DNA of 24,287 nucleotides from JAISDD01 sp031553935 (GTDB lineage: Bacteria; Bacillota; Syntrophomonadia; Syntrophomonadales; Syntrophomonadaceae), in NCBI GenBank assembly GCA_031553935.1, contig JAVBKS010000056.1:1-24287 (forward strand). The letters run 5' to 3'. The notes under the pieces were generated by a model. The model was not told the origin of the DNA and searched no databases. It was given only the letters and a program-made list of their open reading frames with translations. Within the stretch, counting starts at the first letter, position 1; every line of letters starts with the position of its first letter. The translations under genes were made by a program, and so were the position numbers. Below are positions 7,549 through 15,619 of this stretch, one piece after another.

Positions 7549-8571
7549 TTGCTTAAATGTGACGGGGTTTTCGAAGGTGGTGGAGTCAAGGGGATAGGTT
7601 TAGTTGGTGGAGTAACCGCTACACAGGAAGCTGGTTACGAATACCAGAACCTGGTTGGAACTTCAGCCGGGGCGATTGTTGCCTCATTACTGGCAGTAGG
7701 CTATACCGGTTTGGAATTAAAAGAGATTCTCATAAAGTTAAACTATAATGACTTCAAAGATGAATCTTTTTTGAGTAAATGGGGGCCGTTAGGTAAAATG
7801 GCAGCTGCTGTTTTCGATTATGGCATATTCAAAGGAGATGCATTCGAAAATTGGCTTCAGAATCTACTCATGGCGAAAAACAAGACTGTTTTTCGCGACC
7901 TAATAATCGATGGTTATACTGAGGACAAGTACAAGTATCGTTTTCAGGCAATCGCCTGTGATATCAGCAGCAAGAGGCTCCTGGTTTTGCCGCAGGACAT
8001 TTCTTATTATGGCTACGATCCTGATGAAATGAGTATTGCCAAGGCAGTCAGAATGAGCATGAGCCTACCTATATTCTTCAAACCGGTTAAGCTAGTGGCA
8101 CAAGATAAAACTATCCATTACATTGTTGATGGCGGAGTATTAAGCAATTACCCGATTTGGTTATTAGATGATGGTACATCCGATCCGGAATGGCCTACAT
8201 TCGGATATAAACTGGTTGAAGGCAAGAAGGAGGGTCTGCCTGAAGGTGATTATGCAAGCGTAGATAATCTATGGGAATACGCTTTTTCATTGGTAAAAAC
8301 TCTCATCGAAGGACACGATAATTATCATATTTCAGAATCAAAAGGCGATTTCGCCCGCAGCATATGTATTTCCAATCTTATTAATGTTGATCGTAAGGAA
8401 ACTATGATTAGCACTACTGACTTTGATATAACAAGCAAAGAAAGTGTAGCTCTCTTTGAAAACGGCCTTGATTCAGCGCGCTCCTTTTTTAAGGACTGGG
8501 ATTTTGAGCTGTGGAAGCAGCTTTATCGATCTAATCTAAAAAAGAAGGAAACTGTTAAAGCCCTGGTGTAG
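7549..8571 (+). CDS. Patatin-like phospholipase family protein
   Basis: The 340-residue protein is a serine lipid acyl hydrolase of the patatin/RssA-like type. The oxyanion loop is FEGGGVKGIG (residues 8-17), the nucleophile motif is GTSAG with Ser39, and the catalytic Asp194 is in VDGGVLSNYP. The helix MSMSLPIFFKPV precedes it, as in the family. Ser and Asp form a catalytic dyad, so the enzyme should be active. No signal peptide or membrane segment is seen, so it is expected in the cytoplasm, acting on membrane lipids. Start TTG 7549 has AGGGGGG about 10 nt upstream; an ATG at 7541 is in another frame. It follows a strong terminator, so it needs its own promoter. An AT-only 8-bp inverted repeat (8580-8587 / 8605-8612) follows the stop but lacks a T-run. 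Confidence 0.92.
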   Translation: MLKCDGVFEGGGVKGIGLVGGVTATQEAGYEYQNLVGTSAGAIVASLLAVGYTGLELKEILIKLNYNDFKDESFLSKWGPLGKMAAAVFDYGIFKGDAFENWLQNLLMAKNKTVFRDLIIDGYTEDKYKYRFQAIACDISSKRLLVLPQDISYYGYDPDEMSIAKAVRMSMSLPIFFKPVKLVAQDKTIHYIVDGGVLSNYPIWLLDDGTSDPEWPTFGYKLVEGKKEGLPEGDYASVDNLWEYAFSLVKTLIEGHDNYHISESKGDFARSICISNLINVDRKETMISTTDFDITSKESVALFENGLDSARSFFKDWDFELWKQLYRSNLKKKETVKALV

Positions 8572-8659
8572 TAGGTTGGAATAATTATTTTCTTAGTTTT
8601 AGCGTAATTATTAACTCTTCTTGGGGAAGTTATTGTGCTGGGCAAGGGAGCTTTGCAGA

Positions 8660-8688
8660 TAGACAGACGTAAACAATTGCAATATAAT
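8660..8688 (+). promoter_or_regulatory. Strong sigma-A promoter for the 27-residue membrane peptide
   Basis: TAGACA (8660-8665, 5 of 6 to the -35 consensus), an exact 17-nt spacer and a perfect TATAAT (8683-8688) make this the best promoter in the window. Transcription should begin near 8695, about 28 nt before the start codon. Confidence 0.75.
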
Positions 8689-8699
8689 GATATTGTTTA
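8670..8699. promoter_or_regulatory. Dyad overlapping the -10 box (candidate operator)
   Basis: TAAACAAT (8670-8677) and ATTGTTTA (8692-8699) are perfect 8-bp arms around a 14-nt centre that contains the TATAAT. A repressor bound here would block polymerase directly. The arms would be partly absent from the RNA, so a DNA operator fits better than an RNA hairpin. Confidence 0.5.
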
Positions 8700-8722
8700 T
8701 GAGAGTAGAAAGGAGAACTAAT

Positions 8723-8806
8723 ATGATAGTAACGATTGTGATGTTCATTTTGTTAAGCATCCTTTTTGCTGGCATTGTTTACATGATATACCAGCAATTA
8801 AAATAA
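8723..8806 (+). CDS. 27-residue single-pass membrane peptide
   Basis: The ATG at 8723 has AAGGAGA upstream at good spacing and opens a 27-codon frame ending TAA. Residues 2-23 (IVTIVMFILLSILFAGIVYMIY) form one hydrophobic helix and the tail is QQLK. No charged residue precedes the helix apart from the N-terminus, so topology is uncertain. It has a private near-consensus promoter with a dyad over the -10, which argues strongly for a real gene despite its size. It may be a small regulatory membrane protein, a type I toxin-like peptide or an accessory subunit; no antisense RNA or partner is evident, and no function is assigned. Confidence 0.65.
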   Translation: MIVTIVMFILLSILFAGIVYMIYQQLK

Positions 8807-8835
8807 TGGCTGATCATTTGTAATTAGCTGTGGTA

Positions 8836-9666
8836 TTAATTATTTTGATTTTGCCCTTCTATGAAACTTCTAACTAAGTTTATTCTTCCATGCTCTCCTT
8901 CCGAATGATAATAAGTAATTCCTTCTTGGCCTAACAGTTGATCACGAATTATTTCTTCGGGAAGGCCTTGTTTGTACATTTTTATAGTTTGGTATTTCAA
9001 ATTCTCCAAATAGTTAATCTTAGCTTCAATATGCTTTTTGGCATTCTTAATGGCGACTAAGCCGGTTCCACAAAAAAGCTTACTAAAATCTAAGACATAA
9101 ACTTTGTGCAGGGACGATAATATGGCATTAGCGTCTTCGGAATTTAGTATTGCTGCGATTTTTTCATAAATAAAGAGATCACCGGAAAAAAGCCAGCCTT
9201 CATTGGCTTCAAAAAGACAGATGTGATCGTCAGTGTGGCCTGGGGTCTCAATCACTTGAAAATGGTGATTTTTAGTTTTTATTTCACTACTAATTATTTC
9301 TGCATTTGATGGCTCTGGTTTTCCCCAGATATCTATTCTCGTGGCGGAAATCTTAGACTCAATTTTTTCGTGCTGGCAAATTATGGGTATCGCCTTCTCG
9401 TGAACTAAGGCTGGGCCACAGTTTTTGTGTTCTATAACCCATTTATTATTGCCAAAATGATCTTCGTGGGAATGAGTATTAATGAGCAGATTAATGGTGT
9501 AAGCATCAAAAAAACTCTCGAATTCTTGCTTGCGGATTGCTGCGCCTGTATCAATCAGAAGTCCGTCGATATAATAGCAGGAAGTATCAATGCTTTTATC
9601 AGCGAACGGCGTTACAGTAAGATTAATTTGCATAACCGGCCCGTAGGTTTTAGTGTGTAATAGCAT
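8836..9666 (-). CDS. Metallo-beta-lactamase-fold hydrolase
   Basis: The 276-residue protein carries the metal-binding motif THSHEDH (His65, His67, Asp69, His70), then ETPGHTDDH and FSGDLFI. These supply the further His and bridging Asp of a di-zinc site. The N-terminal YIDGLLIDTG is typical of the fold. The substrate is unknown; glyoxalase-II-like thioesters, lactones and cyclic nucleotides are all possible. Start ATG 9666 was preferred because GAGG lies 9 nt upstream; starts at 9681 and 9699 lack a good site. It lies 51 nt downstream of another enzyme of the same fold on the same strand, so the two are probably co-transcribed. Confidence 0.88.
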   Translation of the reverse strand: MLLHTKTYGPVMQINLTVTPFADKSIDTSCYYIDGLLIDTGAAIRKQEFESFFDAYTINLLINTHSHEDHFGNNKWVIEHKNCGPALVHEKAIPIICQHEKIESKISATRIDIWGKPEPSNAEIISSEIKTKNHHFQVIETPGHTDDHICLFEANEGWLFSGDLFIYEKIAAILNSEDANAILSSLHKVYVLDFSKLFCGTGLVAIKNAKKHIEAKINYLENLKYQTIKMYKQGLPEEIIRDQLLGQEGITYYHSEGEHGRINLVRSFIEGQNQNN

Positions 9667-9717
9667 ATTTGGAAACCTCATTTCGCGTTCAATTATCATA
9701 AGGTTTTCTAGTATTGA

Positions 9718-10401
9718 TTAGGAGTATTGATTGATAAAACCTAATATAAATTCTCTTACTCGTTTTGCAGGTTTTATTATTCCATAATGACCTTCACAAA
9801 GGATATCAGCATTTAGTTCCAGGAGCTTTTTCATAGATTTATGCCATTGATTAATATCAGAACCCCAATCTTTATTAAAAGGACCGTGGATATCTTGACC
9901 GAAAAGTATGCGTTTTCCCATCCAGTCAAGATAAGGTGAGATGCTACCCCTGGTATGCCCCGGAGTGTGCAGGAAGTTTATTCTCATAGGCCCGCAGACA
10001 ATTTCTTCATGCTGTTGCTTAAGCAGATGATCGATCTTAATTCCTGAATAGCTAACGCCATACCAATCTGCTGCGGTTAGACTGGTCACACCTTGCTCGA
10101 TCGCAGGAATTTCCTGTTGATGGGCGACCAACTTCGCGTTCGGAAAGGCTGCCAAAAGGGTATTGAGCCCGCCTATATGGTCAATATGACCATGGGTAGC
10201 AATAAGGTATTTTAGCTCTTTATTGTTCTTAATTTTGCCCGCTATGTTAGCGCCAAGCCTTTCGTCATCCTTGCCGGATCCAGCATCAATAAGTGCCCAT
10301 TCGCCACCGCCATCAAGTAAATAAACGCAGCAGTCATCAGGATGGGAAATGCCGTCACCTCCGACCATATATATGTTAGGGATTATTTCTTTAACCGCCA
10401 T
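9718..10401 (-). CDS. Metallo-beta-lactamase-fold hydrolase (second paralogue)
   Basis: The 227-residue protein has the motif THGHIDH (His70, His72, Asp74, His75), HTPGHTRGS and FGQDIHGP, which complete a binuclear metal site. EGHYGI near the C-terminus supplies the last His. It resembles small glyoxalase-II/quinolone-hydrolase-like members of the fold; the substrate is unknown. Start ATG 10401 has GGGAG 7 nt upstream, better than the ATG nine codons earlier. It is the first gene of a two-gene minus-strand unit with the protein at 8836-9666. The two proteins differ clearly in length and sequence, so this is not a recent duplication. Confidence 0.88.
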   Translation of the reverse strand: MAVKEIIPNIYMVGGDGISHPDDCCVYLLDGGGEWALIDAGSGKDDERLGANIAGKIKNNKELKYLIATHGHIDHIGGLNTLLAAFPNAKLVAHQQEIPAIEQGVTSLTAADWYGVSYSGIKIDHLLKQQHEEIVCGPMRINFLHTPGHTRGSISPYLDWMGKRILFGQDIHGPFNKDWGSDINQWHKSMKKLLELNADILCEGHYGIIKPAKRVREFILGFINQYS

Positions 10402-10510
10402 ATCATTTCTCCCAAGCGTTTCTTTCATTCTACAATACTTAACATCATTAGTAATCCATTGGGGGAAAACTTTAGTCCTTGCCGGGGACGAAATTATCGT
10501 ATTATTAGTT

Positions 10511-10529
10511 CTTAAACTAGCAGTTTAAG
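10511..10529. repeat. Short hairpin covering the stop codon of the PstS-like gene
   Basis: CTTAAACT (10511-10518) and AGTTTAAG (10522-10529) are perfect 8-bp arms around AGC. The minus-strand stop (10525-10527) is inside one arm. No U-run follows on the minus strand, so it is not a standard intrinsic terminator; it may stabilise the 3' end. Confidence 0.4.
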
Positions 10530-11439
10530 ATCCAGAGTTGATCGCAATATAGCCAGCTTCCTCGATCGTTTTTTCGCCTTCGGGAGAGAGGATATAATTA
10601 AGCAGCCTTCGGGTGTTGCTATCATTAGGCTCTTCTTTTCTGATTATGGCATAGAATTCGTTAATATGTGGATAGGATTTATTGGCAATGGTTTCATTGC
10701 TGGGGTCCACGCCATCAACCGCAATAAATTTTAGCCCCGGTTGTGTATACATGTTTTTGGCGTAATAATAAACTGAATAGCCGATAGAATTCCCGGTGTT
10801 ATTGAAACTAGCTAGTTCCTCGATCAGACCACCCATTTCCATTGGAGCTAACTTTTGCGGTGCTTTAGCCATGGGCAGATCTTTCATAACTAGTTTTCTC
10901 ATGAGGGCTTGAGAGCCCGATTCTTCATTTCGTTGGTAAGCGACGATGGGTTCATCATTGCCGCCGACTTCCTTCCAATTGGTTATTTTCCCTTGATAGA
11001 TCATCTGGATATCCGTAGTTTTAAGAGAGTTAACCGGATTGGTTTCATTAACAATAAAGACCAAGGCATCTAGGCCGATTGGATATGACTCTAATTGGAT
11101 ATTAGTATCATTTAGCATTTTTTTAGTATCAGCGGAACCCTCATAAACTAAAAGGATATCGGAGTTTCTGGCAACAAGGCTGCTATAGGCATACGGAGTG
11201 GTTGTGAAATTGGTCATAACATCGGCTTCATCAGCGGTGACTCCTGCCGTTTTTTGAGCCAGGAGAATTCCAAGGGGTATGTTAGCAGTAGAACCGTCAA
11301 CGCGAGGATAATTTTCCTTAGTTAATATGTAGGGCTTTGCTGTCGGGATTTCGGTCTTATTAGTAGTCCCATAATTACAGCTGCTCAAGCCAAGTGCCAG
11401 GATAATAAGCATTACCGGGATAAGTTTTATCGCCTTCAT
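10525..11439 (-). CDS. PstS-like periplasmic-binding-type lipoprotein
   Basis: The 304-residue protein has a lipoprotein signal peptide with a cleavage box LSSC at Cys21. PBP-like-2 features follow: RVDGSTANIPLG (about 47-57), YEGSADTKKML, IYQGKITNWKEVGG and QRNEESGSQALM. They match the order seen in phosphate-type binding proteins (DGST, then GKI.NW..VGG, then R..GSG..). The phosphate-binding set is only approximate, and no pst transporter genes are nearby, so the ligand is open and a sensory or orphan role is possible. ATG 11439 has GGAGG 7 nt upstream and starts the signal peptide. It lies 13 nt after the WG-repeat lipoprotein gene and is surely in its operon. Confidence 0.85.
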   Translation of the reverse strand: MKAIKLIPVMLIILALGLSSCNYGTTNKTEIPTAKPYILTKENYPRVDGSTANIPLGILLAQKTAGVTADEADVMTNFTTTPYAYSSLVARNSDILLVYEGSADTKKMLNDTNIQLESYPIGLDALVFIVNETNPVNSLKTTDIQMIYQGKITNWKEVGGNDEPIVAYQRNEESGSQALMRKLVMKDLPMAKAPQKLAPMEMGGLIEELASFNNTGNSIGYSVYYYAKNMYTQPGLKFIAVDGVDPSNETIANKSYPHINEFYAIIRKEEPNDSNTRRLLNYILSPEGEKTIEEAGYIAINSGS

Positions 11440-11452
11440 TCTAACTCCTCCA

Positions 11453-12952
11453 TTAGTCAAGTAATTCATTGTAAACTGATTGTTTGTAGAGCCATTGGCC
11501 TTTTAAATCTATATAGCCGCTATAGCTGCCACGTTCAATCCAAAGCCGGGTGCCATCGGGGTGAGGATCTATTACTTTACAATCACTAATTATCACATTG
11601 CCTTCTAAATCAATCAGATCGTTGAGCCTATTAGTAGCATTATTTCCAATCAAGAATTTATTGCCGGCAATCGTGTTTAAGTATGTATAAGTTCCAAAAG
11701 GAATGACTTCGTGCTTGCCATCATAATAAGCGTATTGGATAACTCTTTCGAGTGATGAGTTGTTTTGGTCTTGATCACGTTCTAATATCCATTTGGTATC
11801 ATCCATCATATAAATGATGCGAGTACTATTTGCCGGCAGTAAGAATTCAATACCGTTGCTGTCAAAATAGCGAAATTGTTTGGGTCTAGTGCTTACTTTA
11901 CCATCAGAACCCTGATGGTATTGCAAAGCAGCTCCAAAACAATTATCGCCCATTTGGAATAAAATGTAATCATCAAGAGTAAGTAGGGGGTCAGTATTAC
12001 CGATAGTATACAAACGTGATGTCGAGTGAATATCGTTAACAGAGTTTTCGAAGTAATCCCTGTGCATAATCAAGTTATTGCCAAATATCTGTCCTTGTCC
12101 TAAATCTTTTTCTAAACGCATGAGAACATTGTTGTTGGGATCTATGACCAATAGCTCTTTATCGGTAAAGACAATAGCTCGACCATTTTCAAAAACTTCT
12201 GCCCCCATATATTGCATAGGAATAATAATTTTACCCGATTCATTTATGTAACCATATAGGGAAGTTTCTTCTTCTGTTCCCTGACTAACAACCGTAAAGA
12301 GCTGATCACTACGGTTTGGATGCATTGATGGCGCAGCTAAACGCGTGTTTAATGGCAATTCGGCAACTTTTTCGCCGTTAAGGTTTATTATCTGATCTTT
12401 TCCGTCCTCTTGCTCCAGGCAGACAAGATTGGAGTTCAAAAAAGAAATTTCCTTATTATGACTAATTAGAACCTGACCTGTATGCAAATCGATAATTTCT
12501 CTATTTTCATTGGGTAAATAACCAATGGCAATACCCGGAACGGGGACATAAAGGGATAAATAGCGAAAATCAGTTTTAATTTTGCCATCTGCACTATAAT
12601 AAGCTCGAAGAGGTGTATGGTCGATTTCTTTAATAGTTTCCGGAACTTCATATCCATAATGAGTTATGTCATTTATGTAATCAACTGAGTAAATGATATT
12701 GTAGCAATAAGAAAACTTCGGCTCAATTACTATACTTCCGGAAGAATCAATGAAACCGTAATTGCCGCGCTTGGTGTATGGCCCGTTATAAAAGGGATAG
12801 ATTTTGGGATCACTATCGGGCACAGAAGGCAATGGAGTAGATGCAATTTCTGGCTCTGCCGGTTTCTTACTGCAAGCTGCGAATGAAAACAAAAGCACGG
12901 CAAATACAGAAAAAAGCAGCAATAAAAAAAATGCTTTCAAGAGGTTTCTCAT
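11453..12952 (-). CDS. WG-repeat-containing lipoprotein
   Basis: The 499-residue protein has an N-terminal hydrophobic signal with box FAAC at Cys27 and a Pro/Ser-rich linker. WG-type repeats include GNYGFIDSSGSIVIEPKF (63-80), SLYGYINESGKIIIPMQY (231-248) and a degenerate C-terminal copy GSYSGYIDLKGQW (about 476-488). WG repeats (also called KWG) form beta-rich folds often found in surface proteins; their ligand is generally unknown. ATG 12952 has GGAGG 6 nt upstream. It is the first gene of a two-gene lipoprotein operon with the PstS-like protein. The middle of the protein is less regular and may contain further divergent repeats. Confidence 0.85.
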   Translation of the reverse strand: MRNLLKAFFLLLLFSVFAVLLFSFAACSKKPAEPEIASTPLPSVPDSDPKIYPFYNGPYTKRGNYGFIDSSGSIVIEPKFSYCYNIIYSVDYINDITHYGYEVPETIKEIDHTPLRAYYSADGKIKTDFRYLSLYVPVPGIAIGYLPNENREIIDLHTGQVLISHNKEISFLNSNLVCLEQEDGKDQIINLNGEKVAELPLNTRLAAPSMHPNRSDQLFTVVSQGTEEETSLYGYINESGKIIIPMQYMGAEVFENGRAIVFTDKELLVIDPNNNVLMRLEKDLGQGQIFGNNLIMHRDYFENSVNDIHSTSRLYTIGNTDPLLTLDDYILFQMGDNCFGAALQYHQGSDGKVSTRPKQFRYFDSNGIEFLLPANSTRIIYMMDDTKWILERDQDQNNSSLERVIQYAYYDGKHEVIPFGTYTYLNTIAGNKFLIGNNATNRLNDLIDLEGNVIISDCKVIDPHPDGTRLWIERGSYSGYIDLKGQWLYKQSVYNELLD

Positions 12953-12993
12953 GGGGCACCTCCATTGTTTGTTGGTATTAATTTTACAACTTA

Positions 12994-12999
12994 ATTATA
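12994..12999 (-). promoter_or_regulatory. Candidate -10 element for the lipoprotein operon
   Basis: On the minus strand a perfect TATAAT lies about 42 nt upstream of the WG-repeat start codon. No good -35 is seen at 16-18 nt, so the call is tentative. Confidence 0.3.
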
Positions 13000-13100
13000 C
13001 TGCAAAAAACTCTTTTATGGTGATTTCTATTAATACTTTGGACAAACACCGGGAAGTATTTATGGTATTATATATTGTACTAAATATGAGGAGCTTACGC

Positions 13101-14933
13101 ATGAAAGAAATGCTTTTCCGTGAGATTCTTCCCAAAGTCAGTAAACCTTCACGGTATACGGGGGGAGAATTCAATATAATTATTAAAGACTGGGAAAGGG
13201 CTAAGACTAAAATGGTACTAGCTTTCCCTGATGTCTACGAGATTGGGATGTCTCATGTGGGCAGTAAGATTCTCTATGGTCTAGTTAATGAAAGAACGGA
13301 ACATGTTTTAGAGCGTACGTATACTCCTTGGCCAGATATGGAAAGCATAATGCGGGGAAGAAACATTCCGCTATATTCTTTAGAGTCATTTAAACCTTGG
13401 TTAGATTTTGATCTGATTGGTTTTTCAATGCTGTATGAATTAGCGATAACTAATGTGCTTAATATGTTGGATCTAGCGGGTATTCCAATTTATAGTAACG
13501 ATAGAAATGATAGTCACCCCCTAATTATTGCGGGGGGGCCGGTTATCTATAATCCGGAGCCTTTTGCTGCTTTTTTTGATATCATGGTGATTGGCGATGG
13601 GGAAGAAGTAATAATTGAAATCCTAGACCTGATTGCAGCCAATCGGGATTTAAGCAGAAATCAATTGCTGCTTGATTTATCTAAGCTTGCGGGAGTATAT
13701 GTTCCCAGCCTTTATGAGGTAAGCTACTATGACAATGAGAAGAAAATTAAGCGCGATAAGCTTTATCCAAATATTCAAGACCGCATATGTAAGCGTACGG
13801 TTAAGGATTTGGATCAGACATTTTTCTCCAATAATCCTTTGGTCCCAAATCTAGGTGTTGTTCATGATCGAGCAGTTATTGAGGTAATGCGTGGCTGCCA
13901 GCGAGGTTGTCGTTTCTGTCAGGCGGGGATGGTATATAGGCCGGTTAGAGAGAGAAGTATTTCTAATCTTGAAATTATGGCTGAAAAACAGCTTAGAGCT
14001 ACCGGTTATGATGAGATATCGCTAGCATCTTTGAGTACGCTCGACTATTCGGGAGTACAAAAATTAGTTGAATCTTTAGTTGAAGCACATGCTAAAAATG
14101 GCATTGGGGTATCATTGCCATCACTTCGGGTTGACAGATTTTCGATTGATTTAGCAAAGCAAGTACAGAAAGTGCGTAAGACTACGCTGACTTTGGCTCC
14201 AGAAGCCGGTACCCAGAGACTTCGAGATGTCATTAATAAGAATATCACTGCGGAGCAGCTTTTTAGTGCGGTAGAATCAGCTTTTAAATCCGGATGGCTA
14301 TCACTAAAATTGTATTTTATGATTGGGTTGCCTAGTGAGACTGAAGAAGATTTAGAGGGTATTATTAATCTTTTGGCGGAAGTGAAAAAGATTGGCAATC
14401 GTTATTCGAAAAGACCGGTTGAAATCAGAGCTGCTATTTCTTGTTTTGTGCCCAAAGCCCATACTCCTTTTCAATGGCAGAGGCAATCTAGCAGCGAAGA
14501 GTTAGCAGCCAAAAAGGATTTTTTGAGCAGATTTAGAAGTAAAAACGTTAAGTTGAGTTATCATGACAGTCCCACTTGCTATTTAGAAGGGATAATAACT
14601 AGAGGTGATCGGCGGTTAGCACAAGTAATACACAGAGCTTGGGAACTGGGCTGCAGGTTTGATGGCTGGTCAGAGCATTTTAATTTTGAGTTGTGGCAGC
14701 AAGCATTTCGTGAGACCGGTGTTGACGGTGACTACTATGTGTATAGGCTAAGATCATATAATGAAGACTTGCCCTGGGACTTCATCGATATTGGAATTGA
14801 TAAGAGTTTTTTGCAAGCTGAAATGGAGCGAGCACGAAATGCAGAAACTACCGGAGATTGCCGATATCAAGGCTGTAATGATTGCGGATTGTGTACAGCC
14901 CATGATGTTAAATTGGATATTAAGGGGTTGTGA
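13101..14933 (+). CDS. B12-binding-like/radical SAM protein (TIGR03960 type)
   Basis: The 610-residue protein has a cobalamin-binding-like N-terminal region (about residues 20-200; LAFPDVYEIGMSHVG, GFSMLYELAITNVLNMLDLAGIP, IAGGPVIYNPEPFA). A radical SAM domain follows, with the cluster motif RGCQRGCRFC (Cys266, Cys270, Cys273). The C-terminal CRYQGCNDCGLC adds a second cysteine group typical of this family. The reaction is unknown; the constant company of a DUF2344 protein and RNase G points to RNA or translation. Start ATG 13101 has GAGGAG 7 nt upstream; earlier in-frame starts reach back into the divergent WG-repeat gene and were rejected. It is the first gene of the coupled three-gene set. 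Confidence 0.9.
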   Translation: MKEMLFREILPKVSKPSRYTGGEFNIIIKDWERAKTKMVLAFPDVYEIGMSHVGSKILYGLVNERTEHVLERTYTPWPDMESIMRGRNIPLYSLESFKPWLDFDLIGFSMLYELAITNVLNMLDLAGIPIYSNDRNDSHPLIIAGGPVIYNPEPFAAFFDIMVIGDGEEVIIEILDLIAANRDLSRNQLLLDLSKLAGVYVPSLYEVSYYDNEKKIKRDKLYPNIQDRICKRTVKDLDQTFFSNNPLVPNLGVVHDRAVIEVMRGCQRGCRFCQAGMVYRPVRERSISNLEIMAEKQLRATGYDEISLASLSTLDYSGVQKLVESLVEAHAKNGIGVSLPSLRVDRFSIDLAKQVQKVRKTTLTLAPEAGTQRLRDVINKNITAEQLFSAVESAFKSGWLSLKLYFMIGLPSETEEDLEGIINLLAEVKKIGNRYSKRPVEIRAAISCFVPKAHTPFQWQRQSSSEELAAKKDFLSRFRSKNVKLSYHDSPTCYLEGIITRGDRRLAQVIHRAWELGCRFDGWSEHFNFELWQQAFRETGVDGDYYVYRLRSYNEDLPWDFIDIGIDKSFLQAEMERARNAETTGDCRYQGCNDCGLCTAHDVKLDIKGL

Positions 14934-14935
14934 TT

Positions 14936-15619
14936 TTGCGATTGCGAGTACAGTTTACTGTCGGCTATGAACAGAAATTCATATCGGCTCTTGATTTAAT
15001 GCACCTAATCGAAAGAAGCTTGAGAAGAGCAAGAATTCCATACGCATTGAGTGAAGGATTTAATCCTCACATGAAAATCTCAATTGGTACGGTTTTGCCG
15101 GTAGGGTTGCGCGGCGAAGAGGAATATTTTGATTTAGAACTTAGAGAGAGTATGGAGCTAGCTGAATTCGTTAGTAAATTGAATGAAGCTTTACCGGCAG
15201 GTTTAGTAATTAATAAAGCATGTGCTCTTAAAGCCGGCGAGCCGGCTTTGATGAAAATCATTAATGTAGCTTGCTATGGCATAAAATGGGAATATTCGCA
15301 TTCCGAACTTGTTCGTGCTGTTGACAGCATTTGGAAAGAATCCTCAATATTGATCAAGAGCAAAGGCAAAAACAAGAAGCAAGATAAGGATGTCAGAGCC
15401 GGTATCTGGAAAATAGAATTTGGTCATGAAACTCAAGACCCCGAGCTGAAAATCTGGGTTAGTGTGGGAGAGCCTTTGAATATCAGATTTGATGAATTAG
15501 TTGAGATTTTTTCGGGTTACGGTGTTATGCCCGAAAAATTGCTTGAAATATATAGGATTGGTAATTATATTAGAGACGGTGAACATTTTATTAGTCCGAT
15601 GGATAGAGGAATTAAGTAG
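14936..15619 (+). CDS. DUF2344 protein (TIGR03936 family)
   Basis: The 227-residue protein begins MRLRVQFTVG and carries KFISALDLMHLIERSLRRA and YALSEGFNPHMKISIG. These match the family pattern of KFISHLDLM..ERALRRA and S.GFNPHPKISFA. It often occurs next to, or fused with, the TIGR03960 radical SAM protein; the function is unknown. The GTG at 14930 overlaps the preceding stop, but TTG 14936 has AAGGGG 8 nt upstream and matches the family N-terminus, so it is preferred. The stop codon overlaps the GTG start of rng by one base, which implies translational coupling. A lysine-rich stretch near residue 145 (KSKGKNKKQDKD) is probably a loop. Confidence 0.88.
   Translation: MRLRVQFTVGYEQKFISALDLMHLIERSLRRARIPYALSEGFNPHMKISIGTVLPVGLRGEEEYFDLELRESMELAEFVSKLNEALPAGLVINKACALKAGEPALMKIINVACYGIKWEYSHSELVRAVDSIWKESSILIKSKGKNKKQDKDVRAGIWKIEFGHETQDPELKIWVSVGEPLNIRFDELVEIFSGYGVMPEKLLEIYRIGNYIRDGEHFISPMDRGIK

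Noticed and set aside
8580..8612. Terminator of the patatin-like gene
   Set aside because: The 8-bp arms are only A and T, the loop is 17 nt and no T-run follows.
12804..13100. N-terminal extension of the radical SAM frame by 99 codons
   Set aside because: It runs antisense through the WG-repeat gene; ATG 13101 has a good ribosome binding site and fits the family start.
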